Of a stretch of 11,904 bases of DNA, positions 1 to 7,111 are shown piece by piece. Made by a program: the position numbers and the translations under genes. A model generated the notes under the pieces. That model searched no databases, had not been told where the DNA came from, and was given only the letters and a program-made list of their open reading frames with translations. Numbering within the stretch: the first letter of the stretch is position 1; the number at the start of each line of letters is the position of its first letter. This DNA comes from an uncultured Pseudogracilibacillus sp. (GTDB taxonomy: Bacteria; Bacillota; Bacilli; Bacillales; Amphibacillaceae). The stretch covers positions 1-11,904 of the forward strand of contig CALGOZ010000134.1 in the NCBI GenBank assembly GCA_937960785.1. Direction: 5' to 3'.

Positions 1-160
1 GTGGACCGCTCTACTGTGTAAGTTGAAACACTTTTGTACATAGACTTACCCGGTGAAGGACTCCATTGAGTAAGATGGAATATTATTTTTCGCTAACTTA
101 CTCGGCAGAACGATCCACTAGGTAAGTGTAACCGGAAATCCCTGCTAACTTACCTAGCAA
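1..160. repeat. Degenerate 52-bp tandem array of alternating 26-bp half-sites (left copy)
   Basis: The core GTAAG(T/A) starts at 18, 70 and 122, and its reverse complement ACTTAC starts at 44, 96 and 148. Each series has a step of exactly 52, and the two series are offset by exactly 26. Read outward from each core, all six half-sites share more than the hexamer: consensus ACTTACYCAGYGRA, for example ACTTACCCGGTGAAGG at 44 and, on the minus strand, ACTTACCTAGTGGATC ending at 127. Facing half-sites form 32-bp imperfect palindromes (44-75, 96-127), separated by 20-base stretches (24-43, 76-95, 128-147) that resemble each other little. The third unit has a perfect 10+10 inverted repeat, CTAGGTAAGT 118-127 with ACTTACCTAG 148-157. 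The array decays after about 160, where the expected core at 174 is absent. Positions 1-6 (GTGGAC) fit the tail of another half-site, so it probably continues to the left. Positions 161-248 hold nothing I recognise. Function is unknown. Confidence 0.85.
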
Positions 161-248
161 AGTAATACAACGAAAGGTTTAAAGCGGTTTTTTTAAATCT
201 AAAAGCTGAATAAAACACCACTTCCTCATGCAGACATAGGAATAAAGA

Positions 249-275
249 ACGGTACTCAGTTTAACTGAATACCGT
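249..275 (-). terminator. Candidate terminator of the GntR-ABC-permease operon
   Basis: Arms 249-260 and 264-275 form a 12-bp stem with a 3-base loop. The single non-Watson-Crick position becomes a U-G pair when read on the minus strand, so the minus-strand RNA hairpin is fully paired. It lies 39 bases past the permease stop. The following minus-strand sequence (TTCTTTATTCC) is only moderately T-rich, so efficiency is uncertain. A plus-strand reading is followed by AATTTTATTT, but no plus-strand gene is seen there. Confidence 0.6.
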
Positions 276-313
276 AATTTTATTTGCAAGGTCTTGTTCT
301 AGCCTTTTTTCTT

Positions 314-1039
314 TTAAGCGGAATGGATTGTTAGTCGACGTAAGAAAAAGTAGGAAATTGCATAAATAACAACGCTACATCCGAACAGTGCAAAATAAAT
401 TGTTAAGGTGTAATTGTTTACGATATATTTAACGAGATCGACGAAATACCCTTTTGCAATCGAACCGATAAAAAGTAAAAACAAAGTTGCTAAAAACGAA
501 AAACCACCGACTAATCCGTACCGATAAAATATTAAACCGATTAAAAACGTCAAGGATAATCCAGCAAAACAAACAATTACATCAACAATTACTTGTGTGA
601 GGAATATATCTTTCGGCAGAAATTGACTTAAATGATAAAAGGCAAAAGAAGCATCGGTAGAACCGCTTTCGAAAAATACGTGACCTCCGATTGCCGTTTT
701 ACCGGTTAACGTTGTAAATCGCATTAAAAAGTTCGCTAATACCGACTGGACAATGGCTAAAAGAATAAAAAAGAGACCATACGACAGGAAAATTAATTTC
801 CGTGTAACACCAAGTTTAATTAAATAAGGTACTGTATTTTTTACTAACCATAATCCAACCACCGCACAAAATATATAGATTGGAAAAGATGCTTGAAATA
901 GAACACCTTCTGCTCCGAGAATAAAAGTTAATGTTAACGAAATAATATAAAAAGCAATGACAATCATCCAAAATATAATAAAAGGGTGGCGGATATTTAC
1001 CATTAAAAAGTGAAATACACCTTTTATATCTTGTATCAT
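314..1039 (-). CDS. Six-helix membrane protein, probable permease subunit of an ABC system
   Basis: A 241-residue hydrophobic protein with six predicted membrane helices at about residues 20-41, 50-68, 82-104, 145-170, 174-196 and 211-234. A loop of about 40 residues between helices 3 and 4 is probably extracytoplasmic. The C-terminus ends in a short basic tail (FFLRRLTIHSA). The ATG overlaps the stop of the upstream ATPase gene as ATGA (1036-1039) and follows a GGAGGG ribosome site, so translation is coupled. The sequence alone does not place it in a named family. Its position as third gene after a YtrA-type regulator and an ABC ATPase makes the transmembrane partner of that ATPase the best reading. 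The substrate cannot be told. No signal peptide and no frameshift are seen, and length is typical of single-domain ABC-2-like permeases. Confidence 0.8.
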   Translation of the reverse strand: MIQDIKGVFHFLMVNIRHPFIIFWMIVIAFYIISLTLTFILGAEGVLFQASFPIYIFCAVVGLWLVKNTVPYLIKLGVTRKLIFLSYGLFFILLAIVQSVLANFLMRFTTLTGKTAIGGHVFFESGSTDASFAFYHLSQFLPKDIFLTQVIVDVIVCFAGLSLTFLIGLIFYRYGLVGGFSFLATLFLLFIGSIAKGYFVDLVKYIVNNYTLTIYFALFGCSVVIYAISYFFLRRLTIHSA

Positions 1040-1890
1040 GACACTCCCTCCATTTCCGTTAAATAGATCATGACTTCTTGAATTGGGACGCCATCGACTT
1101 GTAACGTGTCTGGTAAGTCTCCTTTATCATCGTAAAGATAGGCAACTAACATATTGGAGAGTTGCTTTGTTCTTAGAACCTTCTTTCCTTTAATATAAGC
1201 TTCAACTTCTTTCTTCTGCCCCATTACAGCATAGGCCTTTACGCGAATTGTTTCGGCATCTTCTTCTAATATTAGTTCGCCATTATTTATAATAAAGATT
1301 TCTTGGAAAAGTAAGCTTGCTTCATCGATTAAGTGAGTAGAAAAAAGTATTGTTCTTTCTTCAGCTTCGAAAACTTCTACTAATTGATTGTAAAACTGTT
1401 GACGTCCTATAGCATCCATACCGATATACGGTTCATCAAAGATTGTCAGTTTAGCACCACTAGCTAAGCCAACGATTACACCTAGTGCTGATTCCATCCC
1501 CTTGGACAGCGCTTTCACCCGAGCATTTAAAGGCAAGTTATAACTTTCAATTAATTGAGTCGCTAATGTGTCGTTCCATTTTTCATAGAAGTTAGCATAA
1601 GTTTGCAGCACATCTTTTACCTTTAAATCTTTGTGGAAGTTATCGTTTTCTTTAATTAAACAAATCTCCTTTAATATCGATCGTTCGTCGAAAGGATCGA
1701 CACCATTAATAATAATTTCTCCTTCGGTTGGTAAAATATGCCCGGCAATCAATTCCATTAATGTCGTTTTACCAGCTCCATTTCGTCCGAGTAAGGCATA
1801 AATCTTTGGTTCATCAATTTGTAAAGATATATTGTGTAGCGCTGTTTTTCGCTTATATCTCTTCGTTACATTACGAACTTCAACTTTCAC
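1036..1890 (-). CDS. ABC transporter ATP-binding protein (YtrB-like cassette)
   Basis: A 284-residue cytoplasmic ATPase expected to power the adjacent membrane protein. Motifs in order are Walker A GRNGAGKT (35-42), an ABC signature in the variant form LSKGM (128-132, instead of LSGGQ), Walker B LTIFDEP (148-154, with D152 and the catalytic E153) and the switch histidine in STH (H186). The usual Q-loop glutamine is not evident: the segment around 78-83 reads LIKEND. Variant signatures like this occur in ATPases linked to GntR/YtrA regulators. About 90 residues after the core may form a partner-contact domain. The start is GTG at 1890, preceded by GGAGGAGA inside the end of the regulator gene, which it overlaps by 11 bases. 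Its stop overlaps the permease start. Tight coupling of all three genes argues for one complex under one regulator. Cargo is unknown; cell-envelope-active compounds are an inference from YtrA-type systems. Confidence 0.9.
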   Translation of the reverse strand: MKVEVRNVTKRYKRKTALHNISLQIDEPKIYALLGRNGAGKTTLMELIAGHILPTEGEIIINGVDPFDERSILKEICLIKENDNFHKDLKVKDVLQTYANFYEKWNDTLATQLIESYNLPLNARVKALSKGMESALGVIVGLASGAKLTIFDEPYIGMDAIGRQQFYNQLVEVFEAEERTILFSTHLIDEASLLFQEIFIINNGELILEEDAETIRVKAYAVMGQKKEVEAYIKGKKVLRTKQLSNMLVAYLYDDKGDLPDTLQVDGVPIQEVMIYLTEMEGVS

Positions 1891-2263
1891 CTTTCTCTCC
1901 TCCTTTTACAATCATCTCAACGAGTTGCTCTTCGGAAATCGATAATTTATGAGCCTCTTCTTTTAAAGGAACAATATATTTTTTATAAAATTGTTCTTTC
2001 CGCTTCTCCAAAATAATCTTCTTCCCCTCCTCACTGACAAACATACCGACACCACGCCGTTTCGTAACAATGCCTTCTTGAACTAATTCATTTACTCCTT
2101 GACGTGCTGTGGCAGGATTAATATTATAAAACTTCGCCAACTCATTCGTCGACGGGATTCTACCTTCCGATTCGATTGTTCCATCAAGAATTGCATCTTC
2201 TATCCGTTCTTTTATTTGAATATAAATCGGCTTATGATCATCGAGCTTATGAATTGGTGTCAC
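1880..2263 (-). CDS. GntR-family transcriptional regulator, YtrA subfamily
   Basis: A 127-residue DNA-binding protein. The N-terminal winged helix-turn-helix spans about residues 11-77: PIYIQIKERIEDAILDG, then the IPSTNELAKFYNINPATARQ recognition region, then the wing (KRRGVGMFV). Only about 50 residues follow, too short for the FadR, HutC or MocR effector domains. This short helical tail is the mark of the YtrA group, which usually represses its own operon containing ABC transporter genes. The start is GTG at 2263, with AGGAAAGG eight bases or fewer upstream. The gene overlaps the ATPase gene downstream. A perfect inverted repeat sits 13 bases upstream of the start and overlaps the predicted -10 box, fitting autorepression. 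The inducer is unknown; B. subtilis YtrA-type operons respond to cell-wall-active antibiotics. Confidence 0.9.
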   Translation of the reverse strand: MTPIHKLDDHKPIYIQIKERIEDAILDGTIESEGRIPSTNELAKFYNINPATARQGVNELVQEGIVTKRRGVGMFVSEEGKKIILEKRKEQFYKKYIVPLKEEAHKLSISEEQLVEMIVKGGEKGES

Positions 2264-2275
2264 ATCCTTTCCTCA

Positions 2276-2299
2276 GGTTAGTTACTTATATAACTAACC
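2276..2299. promoter_or_regulatory. Probable operator of the GntR regulator
   Basis: A perfect inverted repeat GGTTAGTTA-N6-TAACTAACC (arms 2276-2284 and 2291-2299). It covers the end of the predicted -10 box and the likely transcription start of the cassette, where a bound repressor would block initiation. It is immediately upstream of the regulator gene, as expected for self-control. Binding by this protein is inferred from position and symmetry. Confidence 0.75.
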
Positions 2300-2326
2300 A
2301 TACAACTAAATAACATGTTTTGTCAA
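2297..2326 (-). promoter_or_regulatory. Predicted sigma-A promoter of the GntR-ABC-permease operon
   Basis: On the minus strand a consensus -35 box TTGACA (2321-2326) is followed, after 18 bases, by a -10-like TATGGT (2297-2302). The spacer is one base longer than ideal and the -10 box matches four of six, which fits a promoter kept low and regulated. The inverted repeat overlaps the -10 box. Confidence 0.65.
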
Positions 2327-2380
2327 TAGGCTCTTATATTAAGCTTTATTAATCTAGTTTTTTAAACAATCAATAAAAAC

Positions 2381-2421
2381 AAAAACACCCCTTAAGTAAG
2401 ATTTAACTTACTTAAGGGGTG
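2381..2421 (-). terminator. Strong rho-independent terminator of the RND efflux operon
   Basis: A perfect 15-bp stem (2386-2400 with 2407-2421) closes a 6-base loop ATTTAA. In the minus-strand direction it is followed by TTTTTGTTTTTATTG. It lies about 50 bases past the RND permease stop. The stem contains GTAAG and CTTAC, but with a spacing unlike that of the edge arrays. Confidence 0.9.
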
Positions 2422-2472
2422 AACTTTAAAAAGAGTGGTTCACAGTTGAATTTGAATATCGCTTATTTTCTT

Positions 2473-5400
2473 TTATTGCTTTTCCATTTCGCCTTGTTCT
2501 TTAAAGATCAAGTTCGTATCACGGCGTAAAATCTTCATCGTTAAATCATCGAAGAACTGATAAATAATCGGTATAAGTAATAGGGTAAAAATACTTGAGA
2601 CTGATAAGCCAAAAATAATTGCAATTGCTAATGGTTGCTGCATCTCCGCCCCTTCTCCTAAAGCAAGACCGAGAGGAATCATCCCTAATACAGTCGTTAG
2701 AGTCGTCATTAGAATCGGACGTAAACGGCTACGCCCCGCTTCAATAATCGCTTCATAACGCTCCATGCCACGTCGACGTAAAATATTAATATAATCGACG
2801 AGAACAATCGAGTTGTTTACGACAATTCCAGCAAGCATAATAACCCCGATAAAGGCTGGTATACTAAAGGACAAGTTCGTAACAAAAAGACCACCAATAA
2901 TACCGACAACGGTCGCCGGCATCGAGAACATAATAATAAACGGGAATAAAAAGTTCTCAAATTGTACAGCCATCACAGCGTATACTAAGAAGATTGAGAA
3001 GATTAATGCCATCGTTAAATCACCGAAAGCCTCTTCCATATCTTCTGCTTGCCCACCGATTGAGAAATAATACCCCTCAGGCCAATCGAGTTGTTCTAAA
3101 TGGGCAACTATATCGTTCATCACGCTACCTAGGTCTCGGTCAATCAGCTCACTTGTGACACTCATATACGCTTGTTGATTGTATCGTACGAGGGAAACTG
3201 GTCCTTGTACTTCTTCAAAAGATGCCACATCGCGAAGAGCAATTTGCGTACCGTCTTCGGTGTGAAGTTTCATATTTTGTAATTGAGCGATTGTCTTTCG
3301 TGTTTCTTCTGGATACGTAAGAGTAATATCAATCTCTCTTCCCTCATCACGGAACACTGATATAGGTTGACCGATAAAATTCATTTCAATCTGTCCTTGG
3401 ATATGTTCGACAGATAGTCCGTAAGCACTTGCTTTATCTTTGTTCACATCAACGTGTAGTTGCGGAACGCCAGCTGTTGCTCCTGATTCTGGGTTAAAGA
3501 CTCCATCGATTTTTCCAATTTCTTCAGTAACTTGGTCTGCAAGTTCACGGAGAACGTCATGTTCTGGTCCAGTTAATTGGATTTGAATAGGATCAGACCC
3601 TAAGGCTCCCATTCCCGCATCGATTTCACTTACCGTAATGTCCGCGCCAACGATTGTTTGTAATTGTTCGTCGAGACGTTTAACAAATTCCTCCGTCGAA
3701 ATTGAACGATCCGCTACCGGCACTAATTGCATCGTATAATTCGCGACGTTGGTTGATGTACTAAAGGTTGTAAATCCGTCAGAACCAACACTGACAAAAT
3801 TAATATCGATTATATCTTCATAGTCTTTTAATACTTCATTAATTTCATCGACTACTTTTTCTGTTTCTTCTAAAGTACTACCTTCCTGTGTTTCGGCACG
3901 AATTTCGAGTTGTCCTTGATCAGCTGCTGGCATAAATTCAGCACCGATTAACGGAGTTAATGCTAAGCTCCCGGCAATTAATACAATCGTAACGAGTACC
4001 GAAGTTTTTCTATATTTTAAAACCGTCCGTAAAGCGTTAGTATAAGCATCTGTTACCCTTTGTAAGAAGCGATCGAACCAGTAGCGTCGACCGTCATCCA
4101 TCGCTTTTGATAACATCTTCGACGATAACATCGGGACAAGGGTGACAGCGACAACTAAGGATGCAATTAAAGAAAACGATACTGTGAGCGCTAATGGCGT
4201 AAATAAATCAGAAGCCAAGCCTTCTACATAGACGATTGGTAAAAAAACTACTAATGTCGTCGTTGTCGATGCGATTACTGCTGGAGCCAGTTCCGATGCT
4301 CCCTTCGTCGCCGATTCGAATAGGCTATGACCTTTTTGACGATAGGAATAAATGTTTTCTAAAATAACAATCGAGCTATCGACCATCATCCCAATTCCAA
4401 GGGCTAATCCACCGAGCGTTAAAATGTTCAACGTTTCACCAGTGAAATACATAAGGGCAAAAGTAGAGATGATCGCAATTGGAATGGATAGGGCGATTAC
4501 TAATGTCGCTCGTATACTCTTTAAAAAGAGTAAAAGGATGAAAACAGAGATTGCTCCTCCAATTAAGATGTTCTGAATAATTGAATCGACTGCTTCCTCG
4601 ATAAATTCTGAAGTATCGATTACAACATTTAAATTAACATCTGCCGGTAAACGTTCCTCCGCTTCTGTCATCACATCGATAATTTGATTTGCTACTTCGA
4701 CAGTGTTCGCATCGGTCTTCTTTAATACTGATAAGACAACGGACGGTTCTCCATTTATTAAGGTGAGACTGCTTTCTTCTTTAAATGTATCTTTTACTTC
4801 GGCTATGTCGGAAAGTTTAACCGTTGCGCCCGATTGAGAACGGAGGGTCGTATTTTCGATATCTTCAATCGTTTCATACTCTCCGGAAATTCGTACTTGT
4901 AAGTCTTGTGTCCCTTTTTCAATCGTTCCGACGGAAGCTGCTTGATTCGTACTAGAAATTGCTTGCATTACATCCTGTTCTGATAATTGATATTTCATTA
5001 ACGCAGCTCGGTCGAGAATAAGTTGAATTTCTCTCGTCTTAGCTCCTTCAACTGAAACGGAGGCAACTCCATGTTGGCGCTCAAAAATCGGAACGACTTC
5101 TTTTTCAGCTAATTCCGTTAATACGTCTGCTTCATTCCCCGTAATACCGACCCAAATAACTGGTAATTGATCCGGACTAAAACGCATAATATTCGGTGCA
5201 CCGGCACGCTCTGGTAAAAAATCACTCACTTGATCAATCCGCTCTCGTACATCAAGCAAGGCCTGGTCTAGGTCGGTACCATTTTTAAACATCATGATAA
5301 CAAGAGAAGCATTCGCCTGGGATTGAGATTGAATTTCTTCAATACCTTCAACTGAGCTAATGGCATTTTCTATCGGCTTTGAGATTAAATTCTCTACCTC

Positions 5401-5571
5401 TTCCGGTGCTGCATCATCGTAAGTCGTTGCTACAACAGCAATAGGTAAATCAATCTCTGGGAATAAATCGACCGCTAAATTACGAACGGATACAACACCT
5501 AATGCGATAATCGCCAGAACGATCATAATAACCCCTACAGGTCGTCTAACGGATAAAGATACAATTCTCAA
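2473..5571 (-). CDS. RND-family efflux permease (SwrC/YerP-like)
   Basis: A 1032-residue proton-driven inner-membrane exporter of the AcrB/HAE1 superfamily, full length and uninterrupted. It shows the family duplication: helix 1 at about 10-30, a large extracytoplasmic domain 31-330, six helices to about 485, then helix 7 at about 523-543, a second large domain 545-850 and five helices to about 1005. In helix 4 the motif GMMVDSSIVILENI keeps one relay aspartate (D398), while the second acidic position is S399. In helix 10, where AcrB has its key lysine, the sequence is VVNNSIVLVDY (N919, N920). Such substitutions are usual in Gram-positive SwrC-type pumps. SwrC in B. subtilis gives surfactin self-resistance and supports swarming; the substrate here is unknown. 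The start is TTG at 5571, two bases after the adaptor stop, with AAGGAAGG inside the end of the adaptor gene. No TolC-like gene is present, as expected without an outer membrane. Confidence 0.95.
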   Translation of the reverse strand: MRIVSLSVRRPVGVIMIVLAIIALGVVSVRNLAVDLFPEIDLPIAVVATTYDDAAPEEVENLISKPIENAISSVEGIEEIQSQSQANASLVIMMFKNGTDLDQALLDVRERIDQVSDFLPERAGAPNIMRFSPDQLPVIWVGITGNEADVLTELAEKEVVPIFERQHGVASVSVEGAKTREIQLILDRAALMKYQLSEQDVMQAISSTNQAASVGTIEKGTQDLQVRISGEYETIEDIENTTLRSQSGATVKLSDIAEVKDTFKEESSLTLINGEPSVVLSVLKKTDANTVEVANQIIDVMTEAEERLPADVNLNVVIDTSEFIEEAVDSIIQNILIGGAISVFILLLFLKSIRATLVIALSIPIAIISTFALMYFTGETLNILTLGGLALGIGMMVDSSIVILENIYSYRQKGHSLFESATKGASELAPAVIASTTTTLVVFLPIVYVEGLASDLFTPLALTVSFSLIASLVVAVTLVPMLSSKMLSKAMDDGRRYWFDRFLQRVTDAYTNALRTVLKYRKTSVLVTIVLIAGSLALTPLIGAEFMPAADQGQLEIRAETQEGSTLEETEKVVDEINEVLKDYEDIIDINFVSVGSDGFTTFSTSTNVANYTMQLVPVADRSISTEEFVKRLDEQLQTIVGADITVSEIDAGMGALGSDPIQIQLTGPEHDVLRELADQVTEEIGKIDGVFNPESGATAGVPQLHVDVNKDKASAYGLSVEHIQGQIEMNFIGQPISVFRDEGREIDITLTYPEETRKTIAQLQNMKLHTEDGTQIALRDVASFEEVQGPVSLVRYNQQAYMSVTSELIDRDLGSVMNDIVAHLEQLDWPEGYYFSIGGQAEDMEEAFGDLTMALIFSIFLVYAVMAVQFENFLFPFIIMFSMPATVVGIIGGLFVTNLSFSIPAFIGVIMLAGIVVNNSIVLVDYINILRRRGMERYEAIIEAGRSRLRPILMTTLTTVLGMIPLGLALGEGAEMQQPLAIAIIFGLSVSSIFTLLLIPIIYQFFDDLTMKILRRDTNLIFKEQGEMEKQ

Positions 5572-5573
5572 CG

Positions 5574-6437
5574 TTATTTACCTTCCTTTATTACTTCTAC
5601 TTCGCTACCATCAGCTAATAAGAAGTGTCCATTTACGATTACTTCGTCTTTCTCTTTAACATCGGCTTCGATCGCTGTTTCTTCTGATTGGGTTTCTAAT
5701 ATATCGACGGAAACTTTTTTCGCCTTAGAGTCTTCAACGATAAAAATATACGACTCGTCACTATCTGTAATTACTGCCTCCGTTGGAACGATAAGAGCAT
5801 CTTTTTCCAATGTCTCCTTTAGAAACACTTCAGCAACAGAGCCTAAGGTCACTTTTCCTTTTTCATTATCGATCGTTGCGACGATATCATACTGACCCGC
5901 TTCGTTCGGAAGACTTTCGATTTTAGTCACTTTAGCTTTATACGATTTATTATCAATCTCTGTTGTATATTCGCGTTCGAGTTTAAATTGATCTTTCATT
6001 TCTGATGTGACGGAAAATTGTACTTTTATCGTTTCTTCATCAAAAACAACTGCAAAAGGTGTCTCACCGTCGTAAAAGTCATCTTTTTCAAAAGCCAGTT
6101 GACCGACAGTTCCCGCAATCGGCGCCTTAATGGAGAAGGAACCCATTTGCGTCCTAATCGTACCGAGGCTCTCATCTTTTTTCACCTCGTCACCTGGCTT
6201 AACTTTCACTTCTGTTATTTCCCCTGGTTGTTCGATTATGACGGGCATTTGCTTATTCGGTAAAACTTGCCCTAGTACAGACTGTTCTACAGTTAAGTTA
6301 GATTTTTTGATTTTTTCTATTTCAACGGGAGTGGTTGTTGCTTCTTCGGTCGTTTCAGTTTCTTCGGCCGTATCCGCACAACCGGTAAATACCGTTATTG
6401 TCATGAAAATTGAAAATAAAAAAAGCATTTTGCGCAT
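5574..6437 (-). CDS. Lipoprotein periplasmic-adaptor (membrane fusion) subunit of RND pump
   Basis: A 287-residue HlyD/AcrA-type adaptor anchored outside the membrane. I start it at ATG 6437 rather than the in-frame ATG at 6485. TAGGAGGT lies just upstream of 6437, the next residues form a lipoprotein signal (MRKM, hydrophobic stretch, lipobox FTGC with C20 as modified cysteine), and the extra 16 codons would overlap the predicted promoter. After an acidic, Thr-rich linker comes a split lipoyl/biotinyl domain: PGEITEVKVKPGDEVKKDES (about 72-91) and IKAPIAGTVGQL (about 101-112). Beta-barrel and membrane-proximal domains follow. The long alpha-hairpin that docks with TolC in Gram-negative pumps is nearly absent, with only about ten residues between the lipoyl halves, fitting a pump without an outer-membrane channel. 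It is first in the operon and its stop is two bases from the permease start. Confidence 0.92.
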   Translation of the reverse strand: MRKMLFLFSIFMTITVFTGCADTAEETETTEEATTTPVEIEKIKKSNLTVEQSVLGQVLPNKQMPVIIEQPGEITEVKVKPGDEVKKDESLGTIRTQMGSFSIKAPIAGTVGQLAFEKDDFYDGETPFAVVFDEETIKVQFSVTSEMKDQFKLEREYTTEIDNKSYKAKVTKIESLPNEAGQYDIVATIDNEKGKVTLGSVAEVFLKETLEKDALIVPTEAVITDSDESYIFIVEDSKAKKVSVDILETQSEETAIEADVKEKDEVIVNGHFLLADGSEVEVIKEGK

Positions 6438-6442
6438 AGTAG

Positions 6443-6450
6443 ACCTCCTA
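6443..6450 (-). promoter_or_regulatory. Ribosome binding site that fixes the adaptor start
   Basis: The minus strand reads TAGGAGGT, five bases from ATG 6437, and this supports that start. The longer alternative from 6485 has no comparable site. Confidence 0.8.
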
Positions 6451-6471
6451 AAGGGATAAAACTGTTTCTTT

Positions 6472-6499
6472 TTTCTATCATACACCTTACAACGGTCAA
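6472..6499 (-). promoter_or_regulatory. Candidate promoter of the adaptor-RND operon
   Basis: On the minus strand TTGACC (6494-6499) is followed after 16 bases by TAGAAA (6472-6477). A better -10 hexamer TATGAT (6477-6482) overlaps it but would need the weaker -35 TTCATA. The exact pairing is uncertain, yet both readings put the start about 25-35 bases before ATG 6437. Confidence 0.5.
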
Positions 6500-6591
6500 T
6501 ATGAAGTAAAAAAACAAGTTTATATAGAAGAATTTACACAAAATGCTTTTTATATGTTATTTTATTAGAATTACTATAAAGGAAATTTATT

Positions 6592-7071
6592 TTAAGATTG
6601 TTTATTTTTCTGTCTATGTGAATAAAAAAGGAAAAGACGATAGAAGTAAGCGATTACAACACTCATCCGCTTCATTTGTAATTTAAATTGGTTATATGAG
6701 ATTGGTGATGGGATTGTTTGGCCGTCGTGTAGCACGATAAGAAGCTCGTTATTTCGCTCCATATAATGAGCTACTTTATAATAGTTAATCCAAATACAGT
6801 GTTCGTTGCGGTGAGAACTCGTAGGAACAAAAAATAGACCTGTAGCGGGGTTGATTGGTATAGGTAATTTACTATTCCGTCCTAAAATACGTTGAACTAG
6901 TTCATTCCAAACAGGTAATTCAGTGCCGTAAAGCTTACAATTTTGTTTGATAATCGATAGCGGTGAGGCAGTGCTGTATAATATATTATTCATTTCATAC
7001 ACTTTCGTCCGATAATAATTCGACTTCATGACGGAAATTGCTTGTGTACGATTCGTAATAATATAATCCAC
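6592..7071 (-). CDS. comK: ComK-family competence transcription factor, short form
   Basis: A 159-residue protein that matches the ComK family by recall of conserved blocks. These are a central LSIIKQNCKLYG (38-49), then KLPIPINPATGLFFVPTSS (68-86), CIWINYYKV (92-100), and DGQTIPSPISYNQFKLQ (116-132), which parallels the B. subtilis ComK segment around NGKTMELPISYNSFENQ. ComK activates DNA-uptake and recombination genes by binding A/T boxes. This form is about 30 residues shorter than the 192-residue B. subtilis protein and lacks most of its C-terminal tail; its end FLFYSHRQK loosely recalls the FMLYPK segment used for MecA control there. The start is GTG at 7071, with AAGGAGGT five bases upstream. 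It is a single gene with its own upstream region. No terminator was seen before the downstream efflux operon. Activity as a competence regulator is inferred. Confidence 0.85.
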   Translation of the reverse strand: MDYIITNRTQAISVMKSNYYRTKVYEMNNILYSTASPLSIIKQNCKLYGTELPVWNELVQRILGRNSKLPIPINPATGLFFVPTSSHRNEHCIWINYYKVAHYMERNNELLIVLHDGQTIPSPISYNQFKLQMKRMSVVIAYFYRLFLFYSHRQKNKQS

Positions 7072-7111
7072 TCTTACCTCCTTTCCGCACTTAACCTGAC
7101 TATGTATAAGG

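Noticed and set aside
1..160. CRISPR array (32-base palindromic repeat with 20-base unique spacers)
   Set aside because: The regular repeat/spacer layout is suggestive, but the repeats differ from each other at many positions, spacers are too short, and there is no leader or cas gene in the window.
2386..2421. The GTAAG/CTTAC-containing terminator as a member of the 52-bp repeat family
   Set aside because: Its cores are about 10 bases apart, not 26, and the flanks do not follow the half-site consensus. A perfect stem plus T-rich tail explains it.
4352..4576. Plus-strand open frames inside the RND, mbl and flagellar genes
   Set aside because: They are antisense shadows of well-supported minus-strand genes and encode no recognisable protein.
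6438..6485. Longer N-terminus of the efflux adaptor from ATG 6485
   Set aside because: The extra 16 codons are charged, would precede a lipoprotein signal peptide, cover the predicted promoter, and lack a ribosome site.
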